Source: Imbricaverruca yamaguchii (Eukaryota > Arthropoda > Thecostraca > Neoverrucidae). Taken from it: a DNA stretch of 64,000 nucleotides. The notes beneath the pieces were generated by a model. It was not told the origin of the DNA, made no database searches, and was given only the letters and a program-made list of their open reading frames with translations. Positions within the stretch are counted from its first letter, which is position 1, and each line of letters starts with the position of its first letter. Where the stretch lies: the NCBI GenBank assembly GCA_034440575.1, contig JAOTOL010001626.1:586001-650000 (forward strand), written 5' to 3'. Below are positions 33,232 through 45,180 of this stretch, one piece after another. The position numbers and the translations under genes are program-made.

Positions 33232-34779
33232 TGCTGTCGGACCATCAGCACCGGCGAGTTGTGTCCCCGGACCATCGCATTCCCGAATTAAGAGCGTCGG
33301 GCAGCACCTCACTGAGCCGTGGCATCCTTTTGGGTAACATTGGGAGGCGTGCTACCAAGTGTAACGTTTTTTTTCTGCTAATCCGATGGTGCGAACGGCA
33401 TCTTGTACGTGCTTTGAAAACGTTCGCATTAGTGCGCATTTGAACGCCCACAGCGCCGTAATGCGATTGTTAGACATTTGTTATTGTATTTGCTCCATTT
33501 TTCCTACGTCCATCAGTAACAAATTATGCGTACGAACCGTTAGGAAGTACAGTTCTGAACTTAGCGTGATTACCTGACCCGATGGCAGTTTTTGCGATGC
33601 ATTTTTCGGTCATCATTTGTAGGTAGTCCATCTTCAGGCTTCATGACCAATGTTTTAATGCATTCCTCGTAATGTAGGGTATTCCTCGATGATCATTCAA
33701 GAAAAGCGTGCACACATTGGGGAAGACACTGTCGTCTGCTACTGGACAAAGTTTGACGCCGTGGTAACTTCGATCCATTTCAATCTGCATTCCCAGTTGG
33801 AGTTGCCATGCGCGCACGCATTTCGGTGTTCGGTGGGTCAGGCGCGATGGCCTCGACCTCTGCCCGATCAGAGGCGAGGCTCGTTCGATGGTTGTTGCTG
33901 GGCTCTGACAGCACCAATTGGGACGAACAGCGTAAGGGGCTTCTCATTTCTGTGTGGTGCCATAGTCTACGCTGCTGCACGACCATTGGATAAAACACTG
34001 CGTCGCCCTTGACCTCCAACGTACACGCCGGTGATTGGTACGGCAACATGCCGAGCTGACTTAACACCACATTTTGGATAGCCACGACCGAAAATGTTGG
34101 GCATAGCTCTGGAATATTTTGATATTATTGAGAAGCTTTCTCTTTCGTGCGCGACAGGTGTGCACACATTTCAGTCAGTTGTCTTGCAATTAGGATAACT
34201 AAAAACAAAATCAAAGACTGTTAATGCCACTGTGCGTTACTTACTATTTACGTCCACAGGGTGAAATAATTGGAACGGTAATTACGATAATACTGGTGGT
34301 GATGAGTGAATACAAATTGTATAACCTCTACACTGAAACAAGTAAGAATTGTGAACTAACGTCATCGAACGATCAGATACTGCAGTATTTGCTTGTATGC
34401 ATTTTAAAATAAACTCGCACGCATCATGTCAACAAGCTGGATTCAAGTTGTTCGTGAAGCGTTGTGTTTCAATTTATTGTGCTCTTCTTCGCACATTCTT
34501 TTTTTGCAGCGCAACTGTTGTGCGCACGCCATGGCGCGCGCACGCCAGATTTGCTCTTTCAGTGCAAATCTTGCTAGAACATTTTCCAAGGTTATGAAAT
34601 GTAGTCCACTCACACCTGCACGTATCAAGCATCACTTGGGCATTGTGACACATGTATACATCAAGGATATTATTTGTTATTGCATGTTAAAACTTTAGTT
34701 CATAATATTTTCTGTTTGTAGATAATGCATTTAGGTAATTTTGCATCGCTCCGTATGTATATTTCTTCAAGGACGTAAT

Positions 34780-34832
34780 TGGGCGCTGTATAACCACCGC
34801 AGTTGATGCGCCCTAAAACCCAAATAACTAAC
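34780..34832 (+). mobile_element. Micro-SINE, full length (53 bp), perfect target duplication
   Basis: TGGGCGCTGTATAACC, GCAGTTGATGCGCCCTAAAA and CCCAAATAACTAAC, flanked by exact copies of TTCAAGGACGTAAT (34766-34779, 34833-34846). Best-preserved copy. It lies about 140 bp before the acceptor of exon 12. Confidence 0.95.
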
Positions 34833-34972
34833 TTCAAGGACGTAATACGGTATTTATTATTAGTTCAGTGTACATGCGAGCAGGAAGGGGTGAAGAGCCG
34901 TACCTTGTGAAACCAGCAGGAAACGCGTCCGTCGTACGTCGGTGGACTACAGACCAGTGGGGTGTTTCACAG

Positions 34973-35178
34973 GTCGTCGCCACATCGGCTCCTGGTTCTC
35001 CGGCATGCCATGTGAAATATGCGGCCGTCCATTTTCGGCGTATTCCACGTATCGAAGCCACCTGGAGATGCACCGCGGCGAAACCAAGTGTCCTGTCTGC
35101 CAGAGGGTGTTGGCCTCCAAGGGTCACCTCAGGTCACATGTGTTGAGTGTTCATGGCAGAGATGCCAGTAGCATGTAA
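34973..35178 (+). CDS. Alternative terminal exon 12: two C2H2 fingers
   Basis: Acceptor GTGTTTCACAG ends at 34972; about 69 residues. The lead-in RRHIGSWFSGMP has WFSG for WYPG and the GMPCEIC junction shared only with exon 15. Finger 1 CEICGRPFSAYSTYRSH, linker RGETK, finger 2 CPVCQRVLASKGHLRSH with Leu in place of Phe. Tail GRDASSM. The upstream frame is open to 34942 but the acceptor sets the likely boundary. Confidence 0.92.
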
Positions 35179-35734
35179 GGTGCAAGCAGCTTGAAGGTGC
35201 AAGGAATGGCACTTGGCTTTTGTGTTATATGTCGGGAATATATCAGCAGATCCTGCAATGTCGCTGTCAGACACGAGATTTAGAATTCGAACCTGAGTTA
35301 GTCGCAGGAGTTTCCTGTTTCCTCCCGAATGCATGTCAATGTGTGTTCCTAATGCCTTCTCGATGCAACCCATTTCCGTGCATCCTCCAACATTGGCAAT
35401 TTCTGGGAGAATGAGAGCAGCCTAGCTCTTGCAATATTTCCGGAATGTTTCATGGCTTTCCAATATATTGAACGATGTAAACGTTACAGAAAAAGTCGCC
35501 TTTTCGCATCTGAAGAAACAAGAAGTGTGCAAAAGAAAATTATCGTGAAGTTTCAAAATGTATCGTTTCTTGCATATCATGCAACTCCTCTTTCGTCGCA
35601 GCTTCTAAAGTCTCGTTTTAATGGAAGTTCCAGAGATGGACTTCCATCTACCTAACGTTATGCCATCACGTCACGTCATGCCCTCACCCCACGTCATGCA
35701 GTCATGCCATCACTCCAAGACGCACCGTCACCCC

Positions 35735-36165
35735 ACATCACGTCCACACGCACCGTCACCCCACGTCATACTATCGTACCGCCATCCTACGTCACGTAAA
35801 CACCGTCACCCCACGTCATACTATCGTACCGTCATCCCACGTCACTTACACACCGTCACCCCACGTCATACTATCGTACCGTCATCCTACGTCACGTACA
35901 CACCCTCACCCCACGTCATACTATCGTACCGTCATCATACGTCACGTGCACACCGTCACCCCACGTCATATTATCGTACAGTCATCCTACGTCACGTACA
36001 CACCGTCATCCCACGTCATATTATCGTACCGTCATCGTACGCCACGTAAACACCGTCACCCCACGTCATAATATCGTACCGTCATCCTACGTCACGTACA
36101 CACCCTCACCCCACGTCATACCATCGTACCGTCATCATACGTCACCCACACACCGTCACGTCACG
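35735..36165 (+). repeat. 50-bp minisatellite, about eight units
   Basis: Unit contains CACCGTCACCCCACGTCATA, CTATCGTACC and GTCATCCTACGTCACGTACA. Each unit has internal sub-repeats of the CGTCA/ACGTCA type. It lies 0.6 kb after exon 12. Confidence 0.93.
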
Positions 36166-36500
36166 TCATGCGCTCAAGCGCTTGGCGGTGCGTGCTCAAC
36201 GTTTCGTTACATTTCGGAACCCTGGCAAATAGCTCTGATGCGTTCACTTTTATCGATCGTCAACTGGAAAGTAGCGCAGAATAGGCTGAGAACACTTGAC
36301 GAGGTCGCAGAAGGAAACCACATACGCACATCGCGTTTATCGCTGCAAGACCAAATTTCGATAGTGTCGTTTAAGGCGTCGGGGAAGGCATGACGGTCTG
36401 TGATAAATAGCTGCTGATCCAGCTATGTAGCTACTTATTTCTTGGTTCGTTGCTTTGTTGGGAATATTCAAACGATTGCCATGGGTGTGGTGTACTCAAC

Positions 36501-36598
36501 GCACAACCGGTAAGATTGCCGGATCCACCCGCGACCAACCGGCTCCAGGGGCTGGCGACGTCACGTAACCTAGAGGTTGAATGCGTCGTAAAAGCACA
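36501..36598 (+). mobile_element. SINE family B, 5'-truncated
   Basis: Keeps CACAACCGG, GGATCCACCCGCGACCAACC, GGCGACGTCACGTAACC and GGTTGAATGCGTCGTAAAAG but no tRNA head. Confidence 0.7.
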
Positions 36599-38687
36599 CA
36601 CGGGGTGGGAGAAACGCACAACTGGCTTTGCGATGTTCGTACGACGATGCGTTGCTAAAAATAAAGGATGCTTGATTTATCTGTTCATTTGTGTTGGCGG
36701 TACTTGAACAAAGGGGGCCATCAGTGACGCTGGATGAGCGAGGATAACATGCGGGTTAGTGGTCTCTGGTCGAGCAACAGTGGTAGACGATAGTTGTTCC
36801 CATCCCCGAACAATGCTGCTGTGTCGTCTCATCCCCTTCTTTCCGTAAAATTGTCCCGCGAGAGCACATGAGCGCAACACATAGATCTTAGCTCACCCGT
36901 TCTCTCTGCGAGACCACCCTGAATGCGCTCCTGTGTCGGTCCCGTACTGTTGAAACAGTCCGGCATAGTTATAATGTCGACACAGTTTGTTGGCCGACCG
37001 CAGCTGCCCTCTCGAGCATTTCGCAAATAAAAATACCGAATCACGTACGTAGGTGACATGCGACCCGTCTCGTTATGGTGTTTGATTAGTACAGCCAGTG
37101 CTCTTTCAGTGTTTTTTGTTTGTTTGTTTGTTCAAGGAAGACGTGGTTAAAGTTGTCGGTAGTCAAGATATAATAAACTGTAGGTCTAGTTGTCAGTGAA
37201 GGCGTGACTTGGTGTCATGCCAAACCAATTACCCTGCGCCAGATGGTCCGTGGGTTTGTTGGAACCAAGGACGCTACTTTTCAACAGCTGCATTTTAAAG
37301 CTGTGATTTAGCCGGACACATGATGCTATTGCATTCGCCGAGCCGCACTCCCTTCCAAATATAAGGCGGGATGAATTGTGAATGGTGACCTATGAGTTGA
37401 TGGAAAAATGGTCGCGAGTAGGTATTATTTGCTATCAAGTTGTTCTCGTCTCCCGAAAGCTCTTCGCCAGTCTTACCATCCAAGGGGCGGCTGCTACTAC
37501 TCGCTATGTTTATCGTAATCGTGATATAATCAAAAGATACATACAATGACATCCAATTTTATGCCTTCTGTAGGCCAATTTCCCCAGGGTAACGTTTCTT
37601 AATATGGGGTGTTGGCAACCCCGGGGGTGCTGAAGTCGGTGTTAGGTGTGTTGGAAATCGGCTTTCGTCATGTGCAGTAAGATGCGCTAGGTTCATTAAC
37701 CAAATACGTGGTATTGCACCATTAGATAGTCTGTACACACCAATCTTGGCATCAGTGTTCCAAGTAGCGGTTCGAAACATAACTTGGAGATCCTTTAACA
37801 AGGCTATACTTTTTGCGCCTTTCAGGGGCAATGCTAATGTTGGCAGTGCTCGTGCCTAAATATCCGAAATTCACCTTCTGTGATGCAAAATATTGGTTAA
37901 CCATCAATTGCACACATATTCTGATGTGCTTTCCAACATAATGTGGCAACTGCTAGAAGCTGTCTGTGTAACCAGATCGCGGGGGGGGGGGGTGCTAGGC
38001 TGTACAGATTTGGCTCTGGTATTGGCAAATTCGGCTGCCTCGTGTACACAATCCGTGGAGGTGGGAGAACTAAACAACGGAGTGGGACTCGTGGTCAACT
38101 GGTAATTATACAACCCAGTTTGGTATAATTATCTCGCGTATTGTTTGGCACCGTGACATGCATCAGTGACCGGTCAAGCGATGCGAAACTCATGTTCACG
38201 CCTAACGCGATTCGTAAGGAATACGAAGACCAAGTATGTTATCGTATTAAACATGGAATGCCGAAACATCCGGAGGGTAAACCTGTGTATTTTAACACTG
38301 TTTTTTGTCCGGCTGATTGGGTAGGTCGGGAGGGGGCACCCATGTGTCCCCCTTTAGGTCTTTTCTGCCGACTCTGAACCCCTATAACGATTTCCATGAA
38401 ACGTGGTGGCTTCATAGCCAACCTGTATGCACATTGTGTATTCATTTGGAATATATTTATAAATCACAGTGTGCTACAGAGTTGTGTTCTGGGACGAATA
38501 TCATGGACGTTTCCCCGTTGTTATTCACCATGTTTCTTCCGCTTATTCGACGGTTGGTGGTGAACCCGTTGCCATAGAACTGTACTCATAATTATATGCG
38601 TAATTTAAGACGGCACTCGGAGGCATTCCAGAGTGAGGAGAATGGAAATTTAGAAGTGCTGGGGAATTGAAGCAAAATGTATGTTGT

Positions 38688-38721
38688 CACCAAGCTGCTT
38701 GCATATGTAAGCAGCTTGGTG
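38688..38721. repeat. Perfect 13-bp hairpin, 8-nt loop
   Basis: CACCAAGCTGCTT (38688-38700) and its exact reverse complement (38709-38721) flank GCATATGT. Confidence 0.8.
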
Positions 38722-39266
38722 TTGCATATGGTACCTACAGCAGTGAAACCAGACTGCTTACACGTAGTTTTGGATGGAACATGTTCTTAGGTCAATCGAA
38801 GTTTATGACATTCGATCATGATGTCATCCTGAGGTCATCAGTGAGACAATGTAAGGGCTGGACTTGTAGTTTTTAATCCTGGATGTGTAAAAAAAATGTT
38901 TCTCGGGCTATTGCAGTCTTCGTAAATATTTTTTGAGCGTTACAAGCTGGATATTTTTTGCACTTGTGAACCATATAGGATGTTCCTAATTATGGTTAAC
39001 ACCTCGGGAATAACACGAGTGAAAATTCAAGAATATGATACCATTTACTTCCTTAGCTGCGTACCATACTATTTCTAAAATAAAAGTTCAGATCAAAGAA
39101 TCCTGAAGTGTTGGGCCTTTCCCGTCAAATGGTGTTAGGATTGCATTTTGTTTTTTCATCGCGAAGAAGCACCATTCAGCCTTGCAACGGGGAACAAGGA
39201 AATTCTAGTTTTATGGAGTGGGTAATGTTACAGATGACGAGAAACCAGAACTCGGCTCATCAGTTA

Positions 39267-39329
39267 TGGGCGCAAAATGACCCTAGATGTCGACGCGCCC
39301 CTAAACTCCTATCCACCACCACCACCACC
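39267..39329 (+). mobile_element. Micro-SINE copy with expanded CCA tail
   Basis: TGGGCGCAAAATGACC and ATGTCGACGCGCCCCTAAAC then a (CCA)n run. ACCAGAACTCGGCTC (39244-39258) and ACCAGAACGCGGCTC (39330-39344) look like the target duplication, with eight unexplained bases before the element. Confidence 0.7.
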
Positions 39330-39455
39330 ACCAGAACGCGGCTCGCTTTCGAACCCTGCTCCGTCAATCTCAGAAAATCTAAAACGTTAAATTTGAACAA
39401 TTTGGACACTTTAACTGCAGGAAAATAAGGCAAGAAATACGATTTCTTTATCATA

Positions 39456-39496
39456 TCCACTGCGGTTGATGCGCCCTAAAACCCAAATAACTAACT
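39456..39496 (+). mobile_element. Micro-SINE copy, 5'-truncated
   Basis: CACTGCGGTTGATGCGCCCT, AAAACCCAAATAACTAAC. No clear target duplication. Confidence 0.7.
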
Positions 39497-39990
39497 AAAT
39501 TAATCACACTCAAAAGGGTAACATTAATTGCACTAGGACGTGTATCGAACACGGTGAGCGCCTACTGGCAAATGCCCCTTACGGGTTCGGCAAGGAGCCG
39601 AGGTACATCCTGCAGCATGTATTCTCAGTGGAATCGAGTAAGGACACCACAGCTCAGGTGAAGGAAAAATGTGTGACTCCGGTAAGCTGACGCATTGCAG
39701 TCAAAATGAGTGCGAGTGAGACCACCAGGCCATCTGATCTGATAGTAGTAATCGATAGATTCTCGGGGTTTAATGCCGCACTGACAGCGAGGTCACGCGG
39801 CACCCATGCCATCCCAACATATCGCTGGTGTCAGACGCCTGTTCAAATTCTCGTCATCTGTGTATCAAGTGCTTTGTGGTGGTTTGTTTGGTTTTGCTAG
39901 ATTCGCTACCATCGGCCGAAAAGCAGTAATGGACGTGGGTGGTCACGGTATAGTATGCTTGATCTCCTGGCTTCGCATATCAATAGTAGC

Positions 39991-40034
39991 TGCATGACCG
40001 CTGCAGTCGATGCGCCCCTAAGCCCCCCCCCCTC
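39991..40034 (+). mobile_element. Micro-SINE copy, 44 bp
   Basis: TGCATGACCGCTGCAGTCGA, TGCGCCCCTAAG and a C-rich tail. Flanked by ATATCAATAGTAGC (39977-39990) and ATATGAATAGTAGC (40035-40048). It ends 198 bp before exon 13. Confidence 0.85.
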
Positions 40035-40232
40035 ATATGAATAGTAGCATCCCCAGACAATTACTACACAGGAAGCCGCAATTGTGCAGTATTTTAGAAA
40101 ACCACCGATTTAGGTTCTGCCCTACAGAGACAGGCGCCCGACATCAAGCCATGCACCGATTTAGGTTACGCCCGGCATCAGGCATGCAATTTTCACACCG
40201 CGTGCGTGCGCTAACGTGTGCCGCGTTTGCAG

Positions 40233-40423
40233 TGGGCTCCTGGTATCCGGGCAAGCAGTGCGAGATGTGCAGTCGTCCGTTCTCGGCCTACTCCACGTAC
40301 AGAAACCATCTGGCCATGCACCGCGGCGAGACCAAGTGTCCCATTTGCGGCCGAGTGTTCACGGAAAAGGGCAGCCTCAAAGTGCATGTTCGCAACGTTC
40401 ACGGAATTGATATCGCCAAGTGA
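40233..40423 (+). CDS. Alternative terminal exon 13: two C2H2 fingers
   Basis: Acceptor GCGTTTGCAG ends at 40232; about 63 residues. Lead-in GSWYPGKQ, finger 1 CEMCSRPFSAYSTYRNH, linker RGETK, finger 2 CPICGRVFTEKGSLKVH, tail GIDIAK. The tail GIDxxK and FTEKG of finger 2 group it with exons 10 and 11, while finger 1 is of the right-hand AYSTYRNH type: a mosaic. Strongly GC-rich against an AT-rich surround. The nearest convincing AATAAA, with GT-rich sequence after it, is 1.7 kb downstream. Confidence 0.94.
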
Positions 40424-42159
40424 CTGGCACCGTCTGTCGGCAACTTCGGTTCGGTGAATCCGTGATTTGATTACGCCGTGGTTTTACCAGAAGTCATCCA
40501 CGTTGGTTCTATTTCATCCGCTGAACACGGGGGGGGGAGGGGCAGTCATTTCTTTTTGTTTTGACTACAAGATGCTACCGGATTGATGTTCTTCCACGCA
40601 GACCATTGAATGTGTGGGTGATTTGTGTAAGCTTATCTATCTTGTGTAGATGCCCCAGTGTCAACGTATGCGCTGCACGGCCCACTGGCCACGTCTTGGG
40701 TGTCTGGTTCAGGCGTGACACTAGAGCTACTGGAAGGTACTAGAGCCGACTTTCTGCTGATGAGTGACTGACTGCTGTTCCCCGGTCACATGATACGTGC
40801 AAACATCATGGCATCCTCCACACGGTGTTTGACAATTTTAGGCACCGCTCGTTCCCCGCTAACGGGTTTCAGTGTTGTGCAATGGTTTTTTTTTGTGACG
40901 AGAGGCTCCTACTTTAGCAATCTTGCAGCCTTGCCCTACCTTGCAGGGGAATGGCATTCTTAAGTTGTAAGGCTCTTGGTTTATTCCTGCAGTTAATGGG
41001 TTTCTTAGTGTTCATGGACGGTTGCCTTCACTTTCACTCTCCTAAGCCACTTCATTGTGTATTTCGTCCTCTCACTTCCATTTCTTCAGACGTGTATCGA
41101 TTTTTGTTTTGTCCTGTGGAAATGGCCTCTCCGCCCATCCAACGTAGAGTTGTGCGAGTGAACCAGAGCAATGGCCAGTGACTATGTCGTATCTTCCGAG
41201 ATCTCGTGGGGGCTTGCTATTTCTGCCGCACACATTGTGTTCGACTGAAGGTTTTCTTTAAGCTGCCTCTCCACTTCGTACATATACATACACGCATGCA
41301 TGCATACATAAACACACACATACATACTCACCTGTCACTTTTCATGCATTTGATAAACGCTGGGAATTGCGTGATGAAGACCTGCCATGGCGAAAATAGC
41401 ATGCGTTAGCAATGCCTATCTGAGAAATCCGTTCATTACTGGTGACTACTTAGCCTGGTAACACGCTCCATGCCATGCTGTGTGAATGGCACGCCCTCCT
41501 ATTCCACCTTGTCGGGAGTGATTTGAGCATTTAAAAGACGTAAACTAGAATTTTAGTTGGCTGATCTTTCAGTCCATCACATTGTTCCACTTTCGACTTG
41601 TTTTTCTAGGATGTTTGTGCTCAGGGTGAAGATATTTGTGGAACTGAGTGCCTGTCATTGAAGGACACCCTTCGAATTATTGGCTGCTGCATGGAGGACA
41701 TTATGTGTTATATCTGTTGCTACATGAAGACTTCATAACTTATATTTGCTCTTCCATTTTAAACATTGTACTGGATGCATGTCGCCCAATGTTGTGGACC
41801 TTATTTTATACCCTCGGGCAACGCAGCGGAACCACGATGATTATTGCAAAGTAGTCATTAAGTGGAAAGTACTTAGTGACACGAACATGCAAATGTGAAG
41901 AAAAAAACTTTTTGGGGGAGGACAACTTGCGGTGACCTCAAGTAACCTTGCGTAAGCTCAGGCGGTGCATTTTTGACGCTCGAATAATGCATGTCATGTT
42001 TTAATTTGTAACGCTTTCACACTAAACACGAACCATGAGCATTAGAGGGATTGAAAAGCATTGTATTACATTAATAGATTGTATCCAACGCACGCTGGTT
42101 TGTTGCCATGTGTACTCTCCTTCTTCGTGGGGATGTATTGCGTTGACTACTTGATGCTA
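40424..42159. other. Putative 3' UTR and spacer, nothing recognised
   Basis: No cassette or known repeat apart from a short CATA/CACA-rich stretch near 41285-41330. Confidence 0.4.
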
Positions 42160-42165
42160 AATAAA
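42160..42165 (+). promoter_or_regulatory. Candidate polyadenylation signal
   Basis: AATAAA followed directly by GTGTGTTGATTCGTGTCC and another GT-rich stretch, a good pairing of signal and downstream element. It could end exon 13 transcripts. Confidence 0.45.
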
Positions 42166-42232
42166 GTGTGTTGATTCGTGTCCTAGTGTGGTTTGTGTTG
42201 AACGTGTCCTGGCGAACCATTGTATTTTGTCA

Positions 42233-43187
42233 TTAACCCACGCCGTTTCAGGGGGGGGGGGTCAACCGCTCCCCTATGGCTTATTGTGGATAGTGAAAGA
42301 ATGGTACGCGGTAGCGCGCCGAAATTCAGTCTTTTCCCACGTCAGTTTCGCGTGTTGTGCCAAAATTCTGAGGTCCGGTCAACCAGGGCCAACGAGTTAG
42401 TAAAGGTAAGTTAGGTGATTTTCACAAAAGTTCACCCAACCGTCATGCTGTAGCGGATACAGATTTCAATGAAATTTTCGGCATTTGATTATTTCGAGGG
42501 ATGACAGAAAACGCACCAGTGGGATTTGTTCCCGTTTTTCATTACTTCTTGGTGTTTTTTTTTCGATTAGAGTTCAAATCGAAGATTCTGGCTAAAGTAA
42601 GCAATTTCTATGAGAGCAAGTTGACTTTGAACAACGTTTATCTGTCCGTTCTTCCCATTAGATAAAAACTGTAGGACAATTCGAAAACTCGAAATCCAAA
42701 AAATAGTTTTATTTTTATTTTTGGGTGGGTATAATTTTTTCGGCCATTGTCGATTTCGCCTCCCATATAATTTGTTTTTCTCAAATCTCCCAAAATGAAC
42801 TCCCCTGTGCCAAAAACATACCGTAAGTCGTGAAAACCTAGGTCCCCTAGTGACGTTACTTTCCGGTGGGGGGAAGTTTTGGGGTGGTGTCTGGCCCTAC
42901 TCGTAGAGCGCTTTTCGATGACGCATCTTTCCGTGGGCCGCCGTAGCTCAGATGGGAGAGCGTTGGACTCTTGATCGCAAGATCGTGGGTTCGAATCTAA
43001 CAACCAACGGAAAGTACCGAGTTCACTCGCGACCAATCGGCGTGAGACGTTGGCGACGCCATATAACCCAGTGGTTGAATGTATCGTAAAAACGAATCCA
43101 AGATGACGCATCTTTCGTTTTCGGGCGACGCTTGGCTCGGAGATTAGAGATAGGGTGTCCTTTCCAACCCCCCGAGATCAACCCGAG
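42233..43187 (-). mobile_element. TTAA-type MITE, reverse copy with nested SINE
   Basis: Left boundary TTAACCCACGCCGTTTC; the interior matches the other copies in reverse (GGTGATTTTCACAAAAGTTC, AACTCGTTGGC block, AGTGACGTTACTTTC). The far end, near CCCCCCGAGATCAACCC, is approximate. A family B SINE splits it at 42932. Confidence 0.65.
42932..43101 (+). mobile_element. tRNA-headed SINE, family B, full length (170 bp)
   Basis: GGCCGCCGTAGCTCAGATGG head, GATCGTGGGTTCGAATCTAA B box, CGACCAATCGGCGTGAGACG body and GGTTGAATGTATCGTAAAAA tail. Flanked by GATGACGCATCTTTC at 42917-42931 and 43102-43116, a perfect 15-bp duplication. Nested in a MITE, so younger than it. Confidence 0.92.
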
Positions 43188-43203
43188 TGAAGGGATATGA
43201 CCG

Positions 43204-43252
43204 GGCTAAATGATCACGTTTTGGTCAAAGCGCCCTTAAGGTCAAATAACTC
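43204..43252 (+). mobile_element. Micro-SINE-like copy, diverged
   Basis: GCTAAATGATCACG, AAAGCGCCCTTAAGGTCAAA and TAACTC. Flanked by GAAGGGATATGACCG (43189-43203) and GAAGGATATGACCCG (43253-43267). Confidence 0.65.
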
Positions 43253-43659
43253 GAAGGATATGACCCGAAAGACGGGGAGGGTTAATGTCCACCCAATGGA
43301 TGCTAAGCGTCAATTGAGCAATGCAGGGTAAATATTATCAAGGACTAAAAGCGAATTTGTGAAATAGTATGGCTTGTCGGAAATTGTAGAATTGGTACGA
43401 CCACGCATCTTTGTCGATTAAACGGTAACTTTGTACACTTATTGCCATGCCTACGTTCATTTTCTGGTTCATGCCTTATTTAGAAGCCATCTGAAGCCAT
43501 ATTTAGAAGCGTTGATTTTCAGGATATACACCCAAGCTATGATCGCGTGTACTCTAAGCAGTCGTAATTTTACGGTGGCTATTAACCCGAGTGATTCACG
43601 TTCCCTCACATACTGATAGATGTGTTGACAAATAATCGGTGGCCACGAAGGCACGACGA

Positions 43660-43694
43660 GAGAGAGCGAGAGAGAGAGAGAGAGAAAGAGAGTG
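43660..43694. repeat. GA microsatellite
   Basis: About 17 GA units with single interruptions. Confidence 0.9.
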
Positions 43695-44076
43695 GGGACT
43701 GGGACCGACTGAATGAATGCACAAACGAATGCACGTGACAGTGAATGAGGAGAGAAATGAGCATCAGCAGGATTTATGGAAAATATGGCAGGAGACGGAA
43801 GAACCCCGTGTTTTGTTGACATCTTGCAACGCACCACAAGTCATTTCGCGACAATGGGAAGAGATTAGTGCATTCTATCGAATGGTGGTTAATCTTCAAA
43901 TTCTTTAAAGATATAGGCCCAAGCTAGGGCGGTTCAAGTCATAATTTTCAAGATATATTTTCAGATTGAATATAAATAGGACACATCAACATTAGCAAGG
44001 TTCCGAACCGGGAGAGGGTCCAGATTCCAGTTCCACCCGGGATCTTAAGCTGCATATAGGAGTTGAAATCAAATGT

Positions 44077-44236
44077 GGGTACGAGTAGCCTGGGGGTAAG
44101 TTGCTCGTTTCACAATCGGAAGGTTGTGGGTTCGAGTCTCACCTGTCGCTACTCTTCTCCCGCGACCAATCGGCATGAGAGATTGGCGACGCTACATGAC
44201 TCAACGGTCGATGTGTCGTTAAATCAATACCCAACC
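44077..44236 (+). mobile_element. tRNA-headed SINE, family A (copy 3)
   Basis: ACGAGTAGCCTGGGGGTAAG head, GGTTGTGGGTTCGAGTCTCA B box, CGACCAATCGGCATGAGAGA and GGTCGATGTGTCGTTAAATC tail. No clear target duplication. Confidence 0.82.
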
Positions 44237-44349
44237 TCTAGCAAGGCACTCGAATCTAACCAGCGGAGAGGATCTGGTGCGGTTTGACGTGAGCAAGGGC
44301 TATGTTGCACTCCTGAACCCGTTTGTTGAAGCTATGTCCCGAAGCAGGA

Positions 44350-45180
44350 TTAACCCTCCGGTCTCTCCGGTCAGATCATACTCTGTCTTGGGGGCGGGGG
44401 GTCGATAGGGACCTCCTCTAATGTCTAAACTAAGCGTACACAAAAACGAAATAGTTATCGGGAAGCGCTCGACGAGCCGCGCTAGACACTACCCCACACA
44501 AAATTTGTCCATGAAAAGTGACGTCACTAGGAGGCCTAGATTTTCACGACTTACATCATGTTTGTGGCTCTGGGTGTTCATTTTGAAGGAGATTTGAAAA
44601 ACAAATATTTTGAATGAGACAAGGAAAGCGAAATCGACCATAACCATACATTTCTGGCCGCCAATTTTTTAAAAAAATAAAATTTCTTCAAAAATTAAAC
44701 AACATTTTGAGTGTTCAAGTTATCTTTGATTTTCCTCTTCTAGTGGGTAGAGCACACAAAAGAATGTTCGAAGTCAACTTGTTCCAATAAAATTGCTTTC
44801 TTTAGCCAGAATCTTCGATTTTTACTCTAATGGACAATATGGAAAACTAATAAGTTATCAAAAGCAGAAAAATGAGAAAATTCCTTTGGTGCGTTTTGTC
44901 CCATCCATAAAGATAAGCAAATGCTAAACATTTCCCTAATGACACTTATCCATTAAAGCGTCACGACTGGTTGAACGTTTTTGGAGGTGACCTCAATTGA
45001 CAACCAATTCGTTGACCCTGGATGACCTAACTTAAAAATTTGGTACAGCATGCTAAGTTGATTTTGGAAAAGGTATGCCAAATTTCAGCGCGCGTTCACG
45101 CGCTGTTCTTTTACTGCCCGCGGAAAACCTTAGGGGGGGGGGGTCGGCAACAACCCCGCCCCCGAGACGGCGCGGGTTAA
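44350..45180 (+). mobile_element. TTAA-type MITE, copy 3 (831 bp)
   Basis: From TTAACCCTCCGGTCTCTCC to GAGACGGCGCGGGTTAA. No coding capacity. It shares its right TTAA with the next copy. Confidence 0.82.

Larger units (their letters stand above)
32590..34765. other. Spacer with a micro-SINE and a TA microsatellite
   Basis: No cassette. Open frames around 33.8-34.1 kb on both strands overlap one another and carry no domain. Confidence 0.4.
36166..39240. other. Spacer with SINE fragment and hairpin, no cassette
   Basis: Only the SINE fragment at 36.5 kb and the hairpin at 38.69 kb could be supported. A poly-G run is at 37980-37990. A 78-codon frame at 38141-38377 has no recognised domain. Confidence 0.4.

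Noticed and set aside
35621..36049. His/Pro-rich 142-codon protein
   Set aside because: Translation of the 50-bp minisatellite.
35735..36165. CRISPR-like repeat array
   Set aside because: Direct 50-bp tandem units without unique spacers, in eukaryotic sequence; a minisatellite.
42638..43111. 157-codon minus-strand gene
   Set aside because: Lies across the SINE inserted in a MITE; no domain.
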